A stretch of 64,000 nucleotides of DNA from Pedobacter namyangjuensis. Lineage in GTDB: Bacteria > Bacteroidota > Bacteroidia > Sphingobacteriales > Sphingobacteriaceae. How positions within the stretch are numbered: the first letter of the stretch is position 1; each line of letters starts with the position of its first letter. The translations under genes were made by a program, and so were the position numbers. Below the pieces are notes generated by a model, which searched no databases, was not told the origin of the DNA, and saw only the letters and a list, made by a program, of their open reading frames with translations. The stretch lies in contig NZ_QMHQ01000002.1 in NCBI RefSeq assembly GCF_003313325.1, forward strand, positions 496,001 through 560,000, read 5' to 3'. Of this stretch, positions 56,336 through 64,000 are shown piece after piece.

Positions 56336-57352
56336 ATGACAACAATAAAATCTCTCGCAAAAGTTGCTGCAGTGCTAGCAATTAGCACATTTACAACAAA
56401 TGCAGTACAAGCGCAAACCGTAAAGCAAACCGCAAAAGTTGGAAAAGGCATTTACGAATTAGTTTACAGCGAAGCAGGAAACGCAGTTTATGTAACTTCT
56501 GTTGGCACTAAAGCTATTTACAAATTAGATGCTAAAACATTAGCAGTTGTAGATAGTATTGCCGTAACTGATGCTCCTGCTTTCGGTATAGGTATTAACG
56601 AAAAAACGCAAACTTTGTACACCACTAATACACGCACAAACTCGGTTAGTGCTATCGATCTTAAAACAAAAAAAGTGGTTAAAACTATCGCCGGACCAAG
56701 TGATAAATCTCACACAAGGGAAGTAATTGTAGACGAAGATTTGAACAAAGTTTATGTTACCGATGTAGGTGGTGGTAGCAAAATTTGGGTTATCGATGGT
56801 AAAACCAATGCATTAGAAAGTGTAATTGAAAATACTGGAAAAACTTCTACAGGTATCGCTATCGATAAAAAAGAACAAAAACTGTATATCACCAATATGG
56901 GTTCTAACCAAATCGGTATTGTAGACATTAAGCAAGGTAAGTTAGTAGACTCTATTGCTACTGGTGGCGAAGGTTCTACGAACTTGGCATTAGACCTTAA
57001 AAATAACCGTGTTTTTGTTGCTAACCAAAAGTCTGCAGATGTTACGGTAATTGACTTAAAAACTCGTAAAGTTTTGCAAACCATTAAAACTGGAGCAGGT
57101 GCTTTAGGTATTACTTTAGATGCTGCTAAAAACAGAGTGTATGTTGCGAACAGACAAGCTGGTACAGTTACAATTATCGATGCGAAAGATTATAAGGTAT
57201 TGGCAGATTTAAAAACTGGCACTTACCCTAATACGGTAATAGTTGACAAAAAATCTGGAAATGCTTACGTAACCAACAAAGCACAATCTAAAAGAGATGA
57301 TCCTAAATTTGTTGACAACAACGGAGATACAGTTAGTTTGATTGGTTTGTAA
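56336..57352 (+). CDS. YncE-family seven-bladed beta-propeller protein
   Basis: The 338-residue protein has a signal peptide (ending NAVQAQ) and six to seven repeats of about 42 residues: NxxYVTNxGSNxIxVIDxKTxKVVxTI, for example TLYTTNTRTNSVSAIDLKTKKVVKTI and RVYVANRQAGTVTIIDAKDYKVLADL. YncE of E. coli is iron-regulated and lies near a TonB receptor gene, so presence in an iron operon fits. The biochemical role is not known. Confidence 0.92.
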   Translation: MTTIKSLAKVAAVLAISTFTTNAVQAQTVKQTAKVGKGIYELVYSEAGNAVYVTSVGTKAIYKLDAKTLAVVDSIAVTDAPAFGIGINEKTQTLYTTNTRTNSVSAIDLKTKKVVKTIAGPSDKSHTREVIVDEDLNKVYVTDVGGGSKIWVIDGKTNALESVIENTGKTSTGIAIDKKEQKLYITNMGSNQIGIVDIKQGKLVDSIATGGEGSTNLALDLKNNRVFVANQKSADVTVIDLKTRKVLQTIKTGAGALGITLDAAKNRVYVANRQAGTVTIIDAKDYKVLADLKTGTYPNTVIVDKKSGNAYVTNKAQSKRDDPKFVDNNGDTVSLIGL

Positions 57353-57372
57353 TCAAATCTAAATCTTATAAC

Positions 57373-57403
57373 AATCCCAGTTAATTATATATTGACTGGG
57401 ATT
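57373..57403 (+). terminator. Terminator at the end of the iron operon
   Basis: AATCCCAGT and ACTGGGATT form a stem with a 13-nt loop followed by a T run. It closes the seven-gene operon that begins at 48558. Confidence 0.9.
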
Positions 57404-57462
57404 TTTTTTGGCATGGCCGATTTGAAGCTATTTCTATAACTTTAGTAAAAAATCGAAGGACC

Positions 57463-58317
57463 TTGAGATACCTAACCCTAATACCACTGCTAGTTTTCAC
57501 ATTAAAATTAAATGCCCAAACTTTGCAGTTAAAACAACGCAAAGCGGATGCTATGACTGGTAGCGCCTTTGCAAAAGCTATTTCCGATAGTACCATAACT
57601 CTGAAAAAACGCGAAAGACAGATTTATAAGGAGATAAAAAGTGGAAATGTTCCAGACTTTTTGCGTTCTCTACAACAAGTTACGGATAGTACAGATTGGG
57701 ATTTAGGCACAGATAAAGTTTCTATTACTTATTTTGTACTGCCTGATTATTTCTGTATCGGTAACGACAACGATTTCTTTTATATCCCGATGACACCTGT
57801 GCTAGCACAGAGAATTGCCAAGCTTACAAAAACAAGCTTACCCACCAAAAGAATGGTGGATCAAATCTATAAAAATGCCAAAATCAAACTTGCGCCACAA
57901 CCAATTTCGCCATCTAAATTAATGAATACAGTACCGATTTTTATTGCGCATAACGACAGCATTAAATTACAACTAAACCCATATATTTTAAAGCACATTG
58001 CAAGCGAATTAACAGCTGGAAGCAAAAAAGACATTATTATCAGTAATAAAATTTATGGTGAAAAGACCAAAAGAGTGGTAATTTATGGTTGGCATAAATT
58101 AGATGGAAAACCGATACAGCCAGTTTACAACAAACACACTAATAATTGGGCAGATTACAGTCACGGTGTTAGATTAATACAGAATAACTTCATCGTAAAC
58201 GATAACGGAATTGAATATAAAACTACGATACAAAAGGTCTTAAAAAGCAACACCAAAAATTACTTACTTAGCGATGAAGGTTTAATTGCAAAACCGTTCT
58301 ACCCTACTTCTTACTAA
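57463..58317 (+). CDS. Unrecognised secreted protein with a TTG start
   Basis: The frame has no ATG near its N-terminus, and a TTG at 57463 gives a good signal peptide (RYLTLIPLLVFTLKLNAQ). The 284-residue product has conserved-looking segments (YFVLPDYFCIGNDNDFFYIPMTPVLAQRIAKLT; VPIFIAHNDSIKLQLNPYILKH; NNWADYSHGVRLIQNNFIV) and is rich in Lys and Asn. The motif YSHGVR is striking. I do not recognise a family. It is convergent with the next esterase gene, 4 bp away. Confidence 0.8.
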   Translation: MRYLTLIPLLVFTLKLNAQTLQLKQRKADAMTGSAFAKAISDSTITLKKRERQIYKEIKSGNVPDFLRSLQQVTDSTDWDLGTDKVSITYFVLPDYFCIGNDNDFFYIPMTPVLAQRIAKLTKTSLPTKRMVDQIYKNAKIKLAPQPISPSKLMNTVPIFIAHNDSIKLQLNPYILKHIASELTAGSKKDIIISNKIYGEKTKRVVIYGWHKLDGKPIQPVYNKHTNNWADYSHGVRLIQNNFIVNDNGIEYKTTIQKVLKSNTKNYLLSDEGLIAKPFYPTSY

Positions 58318-58321
58318 TTTA

Positions 58322-59995
58322 TTATAAACTGACATCAATTTTATCTATCCAAATAGCTTTTCTGTCCAGCGTCTCATTAAAGTTTTGCATAATCAGTTCT
58401 TTGTTATAGATGGCGTTTTGAGTTTTCTTTTTCACGCCGTTAACGTAAACAGTTATCGGCTGTTTAATATCAACCATTTCTGGAGATATAAAAATACTAA
58501 ACGCAGTAACGTTTGAAGTTTCTACATTGAACCTATTATTCTGATATGACGCCTTTATCGCACCAGATTTTCTTGGGAAATTAAAAGCCTTAACCAAGGT
58601 ATCTTTCGTAACCAAATCTTCGTTCTTATCGTACGAAAGAAGTTTATAAATATTGAAATTAATTTTATGATGCCACGTTGCAGATTTTGTTAAAGTATCT
58701 AAAGCGGTTATTTGCAGCCAATCAGCTTTACCATTTTGTAGGTTATCTGTTTCCCAATAAATTTTAGGCTGAAATGGATTACGTTTACGTTTCTTAATAT
58801 CCGCAAACATCAAAGGATAAACGGGCTCCGATTCATCGAATTGTGGAAACCAATGTGGCCAACCATTGTAACGGTGGTCTTGGTAGTCAGCTTTCAAATC
58901 TTTCATAATTACATTTAAGCTATCGTTTGCATCTGGCGGATAATAATAATCTTCGTCTGTAGAAACATTAAAATAAGAACGATTAGCGATATTTCTAATA
59001 AAAGTGCCGCCATTTCTTACTTTCGGTTGCGTATTAAAACCATAGAAACCCGCAAATGGGTTTTGCTGTTTCATCAAGTAAGAGAATGACCCTGTTGCGC
59101 CATTAGAGTGGCCGGTTATAAAAACTTTATCATCATCTATATTAATGGCTTGTTTAATTTCTTTAAGCATTGCCGGAATCATGAAAAATCCATCGTCAGG
59201 ACTCATCCAATTATATTTTTTTGAACCCTGCGGATAAACCATTATTACATCATTCAACTTCGCATATTTGGTGTAAAACCTATTCCATCCCTCTAAAATA
59301 CTTTCGTTCTGATAATCAGAAAAACCGTTTGACTGCACTGCCCCGTGCAAGAAAAACATCAATGCGTATCGTTTGGTCGGATCGTAGTTATTTGGCAAAC
59401 TCACATAGTATGATGTAAATAAACTATCGGTTACTTTAAATTTTATGGAATAGCCAGCTTCCTTTTTAGATTGATAATTATTGAAATTTTTGATCGTTTG
59501 ATAAATTTCTTCGCCAGTTTTAAACTTAGAAAAATCCATTCTTTTAAGTGCCGAAATTTGAAATTCTGCTTGTTTGTCGGCTAACTTTTTAAAAAAGTCT
59601 GCCTTCATTTTTTGTGCTCTTGCTTCAATAGCTGGCCAACGTTTATCGCTCAGTAAATTTTTATACTCAGATTTTGTGTATTTTCCAGCAAGCGAGCCCC
59701 AAGTTGTATTAAGGTCGGTATTTAATTCAAGTAATCTGTTCAAATAGATAAAGGCTTTGTCGAACTCATTTAACTCACCAGCTAAAACCGCTGCCTTGTA
59801 ATACCCTAACTCATTTATATCTTTTGGATAAGAATTAAATGCTTTTTCGTACAAATCGAAAGATTTTCGATAACCGCTTTCGTCTTTTGCGCTCCACATT
59901 AATTTTAAAGCACTGTCTGCTAGTTTTTTATAGGATTGGGCATTAACCTGTAAAGCTGATAACAAGAATAAAATTGGGATGATGTATTTTTTCAT
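58322..59995 (-). CDS. Secreted TPR-esterase (alpha/beta hydrolase)
   Basis: The 557-residue protein has a signal peptide (ending LQVNAQ), a TPR-like N-terminal part (about 20-130, ALKLMWSAKDESGYRKSFDLYEKAFNSYP) and an alpha/beta hydrolase domain (about 195-400, LMFFLHGAVQSNG; GHSNGATGSF with the Ser nucleophile). A beta-rich C-terminal part follows (ITVYVNGVKKK). The active-site His is probably in RYNGWPHWFPQF. It may be a carboxylesterase acting on polysaccharide or polyester substrates. The close convergence with the 57463 gene and the proximity of the siderophore operon are noted without a stated link. Confidence 0.85.
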   Translation of the reverse strand: MKKYIIPILFLLSALQVNAQSYKKLADSALKLMWSAKDESGYRKSFDLYEKAFNSYPKDINELGYYKAAVLAGELNEFDKAFIYLNRLLELNTDLNTTWGSLAGKYTKSEYKNLLSDKRWPAIEARAQKMKADFFKKLADKQAEFQISALKRMDFSKFKTGEEIYQTIKNFNNYQSKKEAGYSIKFKVTDSLFTSYYVSLPNNYDPTKRYALMFFLHGAVQSNGFSDYQNESILEGWNRFYTKYAKLNDVIMVYPQGSKKYNWMSPDDGFFMIPAMLKEIKQAINIDDDKVFITGHSNGATGSFSYLMKQQNPFAGFYGFNTQPKVRNGGTFIRNIANRSYFNVSTDEDYYYPPDANDSLNVIMKDLKADYQDHRYNGWPHWFPQFDESEPVYPLMFADIKKRKRNPFQPKIYWETDNLQNGKADWLQITALDTLTKSATWHHKINFNIYKLLSYDKNEDLVTKDTLVKAFNFPRKSGAIKASYQNNRFNVETSNVTAFSIFISPEMVDIKQPITVYVNGVKKKTQNAIYNKELIMQNFNETLDRKAIWIDKIDVSL

Positions 59996-60060
59996 AATTT
60001 AAGCTATTGAATAACCAAAATTATTAGTTTAAGTACCGACAGAATTGTAAAATTGTGACC

Positions 60061-60894
60061 TTAACGAATAAACTTCCAAAAGGTATCTTCCGAGCCAACA
60101 ATTTTACCGTCTTTAAAAAACTGAGAAGGCGTTAAACCAGTTAATTGTTTACAAGCTTTTATAAAATGAGATTGATCAGTGTAATGGGCTTGATGTGATA
60201 ATGATGATAAATTATTGCTGTTTTTATGTTGCAGTTTATAATTCATTAACTGCCTAAACCTTACTATGGATTTATATTTTTGAGCAGTAGTGCCCATGTA
60301 TTTTTTAAAAATACGGTTAAGATGCTTTCTGCTAATGCCTAATTTGGTTTCTGCAAGTTCATCTATGTTTAATTCTTCGGTGCTTTCGTGTAGCAGCGTA
60401 ATAGCTTTGCTGAGATACGGATTTTGTACTTCTGAAAACCTAGAATGTAAATACTGATCTAGTTTGCTCACCATTTTTGAAAAGTCATTTTCTTGAAACA
60501 AGTCTATTAAAAACGATTGTTCAAATAATGTAAATTCTGGTGAAGTCAATCTATTGTTTATTGCAATTGAAGATGATATAAATTGGTTAATACCAAATGG
60601 TTCGAAGACAATCCCTATTTTATGAACCGGTCCTATTTGGGTAACCTTAAGCGTATGCTCTCTTAGTGGCGTGAATATTTGTATAGGTTTTGAACCTAAC
60701 GTGAAACGGATTTGAGAATGTTTATTATCAAAACTTACTCCGTGACTTTTGTAGAGCGATACCGTATTATTATAATGTGGATAGCAAATATATTCGTTGC
60801 AATAGTCTGTTTCGGTAGCAATATCCAAATAGTAATAACTGACGTATTTACTAATTTCCTTATTCGCTGGCTTTAATGTTTCAAATATTCTCAT
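60061..60894 (-). CDS. AraC family transcriptional regulator
   Basis: The protein has about 277 residues when read from the ATG at 60894. The N-terminal sensor-like part is of the AraC-associated type (ISKYVSYYYLDIATETDYCNEYICYPHYNNTVSLY). The C-terminal AraC double helix-turn-helix has ELAETKLGISRKHLNRIFKKYMGTTAQKYKSIVRFRQLM and ALSHQAHYTDQSHFIKACKQLTGLTPSQFF. It is in the minus direction upstream of the TPR-esterase gene (66 bp) and may control it. Confidence 0.93.
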   Translation of the reverse strand: MRIFETLKPANKEISKYVSYYYLDIATETDYCNEYICYPHYNNTVSLYKSHGVSFDNKHSQIRFTLGSKPIQIFTPLREHTLKVTQIGPVHKIGIVFEPFGINQFISSSIAINNRLTSPEFTLFEQSFLIDLFQENDFSKMVSKLDQYLHSRFSEVQNPYLSKAITLLHESTEELNIDELAETKLGISRKHLNRIFKKYMGTTAQKYKSIVRFRQLMNYKLQHKNSNNLSSLSHQAHYTDQSHFIKACKQLTGLTPSQFFKDGKIVGSEDTFWKFIR

Positions 60895-61043
60895 CGCTTT
60901 AAAAGACAATTAAAGTTTAATGATGTTGCACAGACCTAAAAACTTAAATTGTTGCATTTTCCTTAATTACTAAACGGGATTGTAGCGAAAATCTTTTTGC
61001 CCTCGGTTTTAATAAAGGGTTTTGGGCAAAAAATTGTAGCAAA

Positions 61044-61069
61044 AAGCCCGACTAACGTTAATCGGGCTT
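61044..61069 (-). terminator. Terminator after the M1 peptidase gene
   Basis: On the minus strand AAGCCCGA and TCGGGCTT enclose an inner TTAACGTTAG palindrome and are followed by TTTTT. It is 15 bp beyond the stop of the peptidase gene. Confidence 0.85.
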
Positions 61070-61083
61070 GTGCTTTTGCTTTT

Positions 61084-62976
61084 CTAATTTTTCACATTAA
61101 AGGTATTATCGCTTCTGTTTTTATCTGGAACATGCGTACTGCCCAATACAACCTTTGTAATTGTTTTTGTAGTTGACACTGGAGCATTAAAAGTGCTATT
61201 TCCTGTTTCCCAAACTCCAATTGTATGGTGCAGTTGAGCTGTAGTTTTATCTGAAAAAGTGACCGTTAAATCAACAGGAAGTGGTTTATTACTCTTGTTT
61301 TCGACAACCACTGCATATCCGGCATCAGTTTTTGCTACATTCTTAATAGCCATATCTATTACCCCTTCTTCAAAAAACCAGCGTTTCCAGAACCAATCTA
61401 GATTTTTTCCAGCGCCTGTATTCATACTATTAAAAAAATCGTGAGGCATCGGATGTTTACCATTCCAGTTTTTTATGTAATGATGCAATGCTTTGGTGAA
61501 AAGTTCATCGCCTAAATAATCTTTAACAAACAAATAGCCCAAAGCCGGTTTAGGATAAGAGTTAGTAAACGTTCCACTTCCTTTTAATTCGGTTGTTACG
61601 GTTACTATTGGGCTGTCATCTTTATTTCCGGAGCTACTACCCGTAGGTAAAATACCGTAATCATCTACAATTGTTGTGTCGATCATTGGCGAGATTAACC
61701 ATTCGCCTATAGTTGCCCAACCTTCATCCATCCATCCGTATTTAGTTTCATTTATACCCATATAAAATGGGAACATGGTATGGAAAATTTCGTGGTCGGT
61801 TAAGGTAATTGCATCAAATCTATTTTCTGTCGGATTATCATTTACCATCATTGGGTATTCCATCTGATCTAATCCATCAAAAACCGTGATGTGATTATAT
61901 GGAAAAGGCCATTTAGGGAATTTATAGCTCATTGCATGAACAGTTTTGTGGGCAAAATCTATTACTTCATAGTAATCTTTGTGTTTTGCGTTAAAAACTG
62001 CATCAATCCTAGTTCTGCGTTTTGTTTTAGGGTCTACCACCAAACTGTTAGATTTCCAAAGGTAATGGTTGCTGGTTGCAAAAGCAAAATCCACTACATT
62101 TTTTGCATCAAATTTAAATGTGTTAAAAGCATTTGGTGCGGTTACCTTATTTTGAGCTAAATCCAAGCTATCAATAACGTTAATTGTGTTTTCGGTTTGT
62201 TCGGCTTTAGCCAATTTGTCGGCAACAGTTTTTGTAAATACCGCAGAGGCGTTTGTTAAATCGCCAGTTGCCCAAACAGCGTGATTTTTCGGTACAGTTA
62301 TAGCAACTTTAAAATTGCTAAAATCATTATAAAACTCTTCTGCCCCACTGTAAGGGATTTTGTTCCAACCATCAACATCGTCGTAAACTGCTACTCTCGG
62401 AAAAAAGTAAGCCACAAAATGTGCGCCGTCGTCTACTTGTCCGGTTCTTTGGTGCGAGCCTTTGTTTAAGGTGTAGCTAAAAGCGATTTTAAAATTTACA
62501 GATTTTCCTGAAGCCAATGCAGGAATATCGGTGTGCATATTTGTGCCATCGATAATTAAGCTCGAAGTATCTTTCGCTTTTCCGTCTACCAAAATGCTAC
62601 TTATTTTTACCCCTTCTCCCAAATCCCTTGCGTTAAGTTTCGATTTGCGAGGAACACCTTTTTTATACAGGTTTGGATAAAGCTTGAACCAAATTTCTTC
62701 TAGTGCGGTTGGGCTGTTATTGAAATAGGTAATATCAACAAGCCCTTTTATCAATCTTGTTTCTGGATTAAAATCGATGTTGATATTATAATTAGCACTA
62801 TTTTGCCAATATTTTTTACCTGGCGCCCCACTTTTATCTCTTGTGCCGTTTTGATAGGCTTTTTGAAAAATAGGATCAATGGGCAATTGGGCTTTGGCAT
62901 TTTCGAAACTAGCAGAAAATACGGTTAGTGCTACCGCAAGTGTGAAATAAGTTTGTCTAATTTTTTGACTTATCAT
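61084..62976 (-). CDS. Secreted M1 family metallopeptidase
   Basis: The 630-residue protein has a signal peptide (ending NAKAQ), an N-terminal beta-saddle domain (YNINIDFNPETRLIKGLVDITYFNNSP) and a catalytic domain with zinc site HEIFH (His395, Glu396, His399) and the distant Glu418 in WMDEGWATIGEW. The exopeptidase motif GAMEN appears as QMEYPM (about 371-376). It removes N-terminal residues from peptides in the periplasm or outside, which fits with the two peptide importers at 28-31.6 kb. Confidence 0.93.
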   Translation of the reverse strand: MISQKIRQTYFTLAVALTVFSASFENAKAQLPIDPIFQKAYQNGTRDKSGAPGKKYWQNSANYNINIDFNPETRLIKGLVDITYFNNSPTALEEIWFKLYPNLYKKGVPRKSKLNARDLGEGVKISSILVDGKAKDTSSLIIDGTNMHTDIPALASGKSVNFKIAFSYTLNKGSHQRTGQVDDGAHFVAYFFPRVAVYDDVDGWNKIPYSGAEEFYNDFSNFKVAITVPKNHAVWATGDLTNASAVFTKTVADKLAKAEQTENTINVIDSLDLAQNKVTAPNAFNTFKFDAKNVVDFAFATSNHYLWKSNSLVVDPKTKRRTRIDAVFNAKHKDYYEVIDFAHKTVHAMSYKFPKWPFPYNHITVFDGLDQMEYPMMVNDNPTENRFDAITLTDHEIFHTMFPFYMGINETKYGWMDEGWATIGEWLISPMIDTTIVDDYGILPTGSSSGNKDDSPIVTVTTELKGSGTFTNSYPKPALGYLFVKDYLGDELFTKALHHYIKNWNGKHPMPHDFFNSMNTGAGKNLDWFWKRWFFEEGVIDMAIKNVAKTDAGYAVVVENKSNKPLPVDLTVTFSDKTTAQLHHTIGVWETGNSTFNAPVSTTKTITKVVLGSTHVPDKNRSDNTFNVKN

Positions 62977-63126
62977 TTAATATTTGGATTATTTTTTACT
63001 AAAAACGACTTAGGGCGAAAAGACTCGCTCGCTTTAAGAATTTTTATATTATTAAACTACCTAAGAACAATTAACCTATTTAAATCAGCTTAACTAAGAT
63101 TTTTTTTAGATATAAAAGGCTAAATA

Positions 63127-64000
63127 CTATTTTCCGAACTTCATCTTTAACTGCTCCAACATATCATTATTAATCGGTTGTGCGGGCTTTTCTTTAGGTT
63201 TGTTTTGTGCTGTCGTATGCTTACTTACTTGATTAGGCTGACGGTTTTGCCTTTGCTCATCTTTCTTTTTACTCCAACGGTTCCAAATTTCTTCTAACTT
63301 CTTTTTAGTGTAAAGCGGAAAATCGCCTTGTTTCATCCAAGCATAATAACTTGGCTCAGCATCAAAAACCTGCTCTACGGTGCGTCCTTTGTGCTTACCA
63401 AAATTAATTACCTCTTCACCATTTTCATTATAAACCATTCTTCCGGCAAAATCTACCACTTTGTTCAAATTAGTAAACTGATGCAGGGCATCAACATCAT
63501 TTTGTACCGGTTTTGACTTTACACCTTGTTTGTCTTCAAAATCGGCGTCTGCATATTTGTCCAACTGAGCCAGTAGAACTTCGTAAGTTGCTCTAATATC
63601 AGCCTCTGCAGAGTGTGCGTTTATAATATCTTTTTCACAGTAAAATTTGTAAGCAGCTTTCAACGTACGCTGTTCCATTTGGTGAAAAATATTTTGCACA
63701 TCTACAAATTTCCTGTCGCTCATATCAAAATCTATTCCCACACGCAGAAACTCCTCTAATAGCATTGGGATGTCAAACTTGTTAGAGTTATATCCAGCTA
63801 GATCGGCGTCGCCAATAAAACTTGCAATCTCCTCAGCAGCTTGTGCAAAAGTGGGTGCATCTTTAATATCTTCATCGTAAATACCGTGTATTAGAGAGGT
63901 TACTAATGGAATCGGAATTTCAGGATTTATCCTTTTGGTTAAAATAACTTCTGAACCATCTGGCATTGCCTTTAAAACTGCAATTTCTACTATTCTGTCC
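63127..64000 (-). CDS. DnaQ-like 3'-5' exonuclease with C-terminal DUF3820-type region (5' end outside window)
   Basis: The frame runs through the window edge; upstream of the first ATG at 63966 it continues DRIVEIAVLKA, so the N-terminus with the first DxE motif lies outside. Visible are DLAGYNSNKFDIPMLLEEF (exo II) and AHSAEADIRATYEVL (exo III, H-x4-D). After the exonuclease fold comes INFGKHKGRTVEQVFDAEPSYYAWMKQGDFP, a DUF3820-like segment, and a basic low-complexity tail (RQNRQPNQVSKHTTAQNK). It could be a proofreading or repair nuclease. Confidence 0.9.
   Translation of the reverse strand, partial: DRIVEIAVLKAMPDGSEVILTKRINPEIPIPLVTSLIHGIYDEDIKDAPTFAQAAEEIASFIGDADLAGYNSNKFDIPMLLEEFLRVGIDFDMSDRKFVDVQNIFHQMEQRTLKAAYKFYCEKDIINAHSAEADIRATYEVLLAQLDKYADADFEDKQGVKSKPVQNDVDALHQFTNLNKVVDFAGRMVYNENGEEVINFGKHKGRTVEQVFDAEPSYYAWMKQGDFPLYTKKKLEEIWNRWSKKKDEQRQNRQPNQVSKHTTAQNKPKEKPAQPINNDMLEQLKMKFGK

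Overview
The window looks like chromosomal DNA of a Bacteroidota member of the Sphingobacteriaceae type (Pedobacter-like). The evidence is a SusC/SusD pair, PorP/SprF and gliding-type C-terminal domains of the type IX secretion system, TAnnTTTG promoter boxes, AT-rich intergenic DNA with almost no Shine-Dalgarno sequences, and many signal peptides ending in 'AQ'. The genus is an inference. No phage, complete insertion sequence or CRISPR array was seen.

Layout. 1-7.1 kb (minus strand): a high-affinity potassium operon, reading a 26-residue membrane peptide, KdpF, KdpA, KdpB, KdpC and a beta-barrel outer membrane protein cut by the window edge. It is preceded by an NtrC-type (sigma-54) response regulator; a -24/-12-like site lies before the operon. 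7.4-12.7 kb: a secreted-protein operon of a DUF11 protein, an Ig-like protein, a protein with a T9SS type B C-terminal domain, and PorP/SprF, with a perfect 33-bp palindrome upstream. 13-15.3 kb: tRNA-Arg, a GH88 unsaturated glycuronyl hydrolase, and directly upstream in the same operon a membrane-anchored coiled-coil protein carrying the zinc-ribbon/HTH part of an IS1595-like transposase. 15.4-25.9 kb: housekeeping and small-molecule genes (MaoC, MazG-like, EamA, GNAT, LysR, YdeI), tRNA-Pro, tRNA-Ser, a PAS sensor protein that stops after the HisKA helix pair, a PgpH-type HD phosphodiesterase, and an SPFH / membrane / ribbon-helix-helix trio. 26-37.7 kb: thiolase, two POT peptide transporters, a dolichol-phosphate-mannose-synthase-like transferase, a flavoprotein, purK-purE, a MntA/HepT toxin-antitoxin pair, YqgE and PdxH. 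37.7-47.9 kb: an orphan SusC/SusD pair, 3-hydroxybutyryl-CoA dehydrogenase, RuvB, a GNAT-nitrilase fusion and QueG. 48.5-57.4 kb: a tightly packed seven-gene iron/siderophore operon (binding protein, permease, ATPase, TonB-dependent receptor, DUF4374 lipoprotein, siderophore-type esterase, YncE beta-propeller) ending at a clear terminator. 57.4-64 kb: an unrecognised secreted protein, a TPR-esterase, an AraC regulator, an M1 peptidase and a DnaQ-like exonuclease cut by the window edge.

How the parts fit. Potassium entry appears to be sensed by a two-component system acting through sigma-54. The iron operon gives a full route: outer-membrane receptor, surface lipoprotein, periplasmic esterase, and inner-membrane ABC transporter. 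Peptide use is suggested by the M1 peptidase and two POT carriers. Non-coding signals of interest are two families of dispersed inverted-repeat elements, a 14-nt-period purine-rich repeat before purE, and TAnnTTTG boxes that sit so close to several start codons that leaderless or near-leaderless transcripts are likely. The strongest candidate for something undescribed is the membrane-tethered, transposase-derived DNA-binding protein coupled to GH88.
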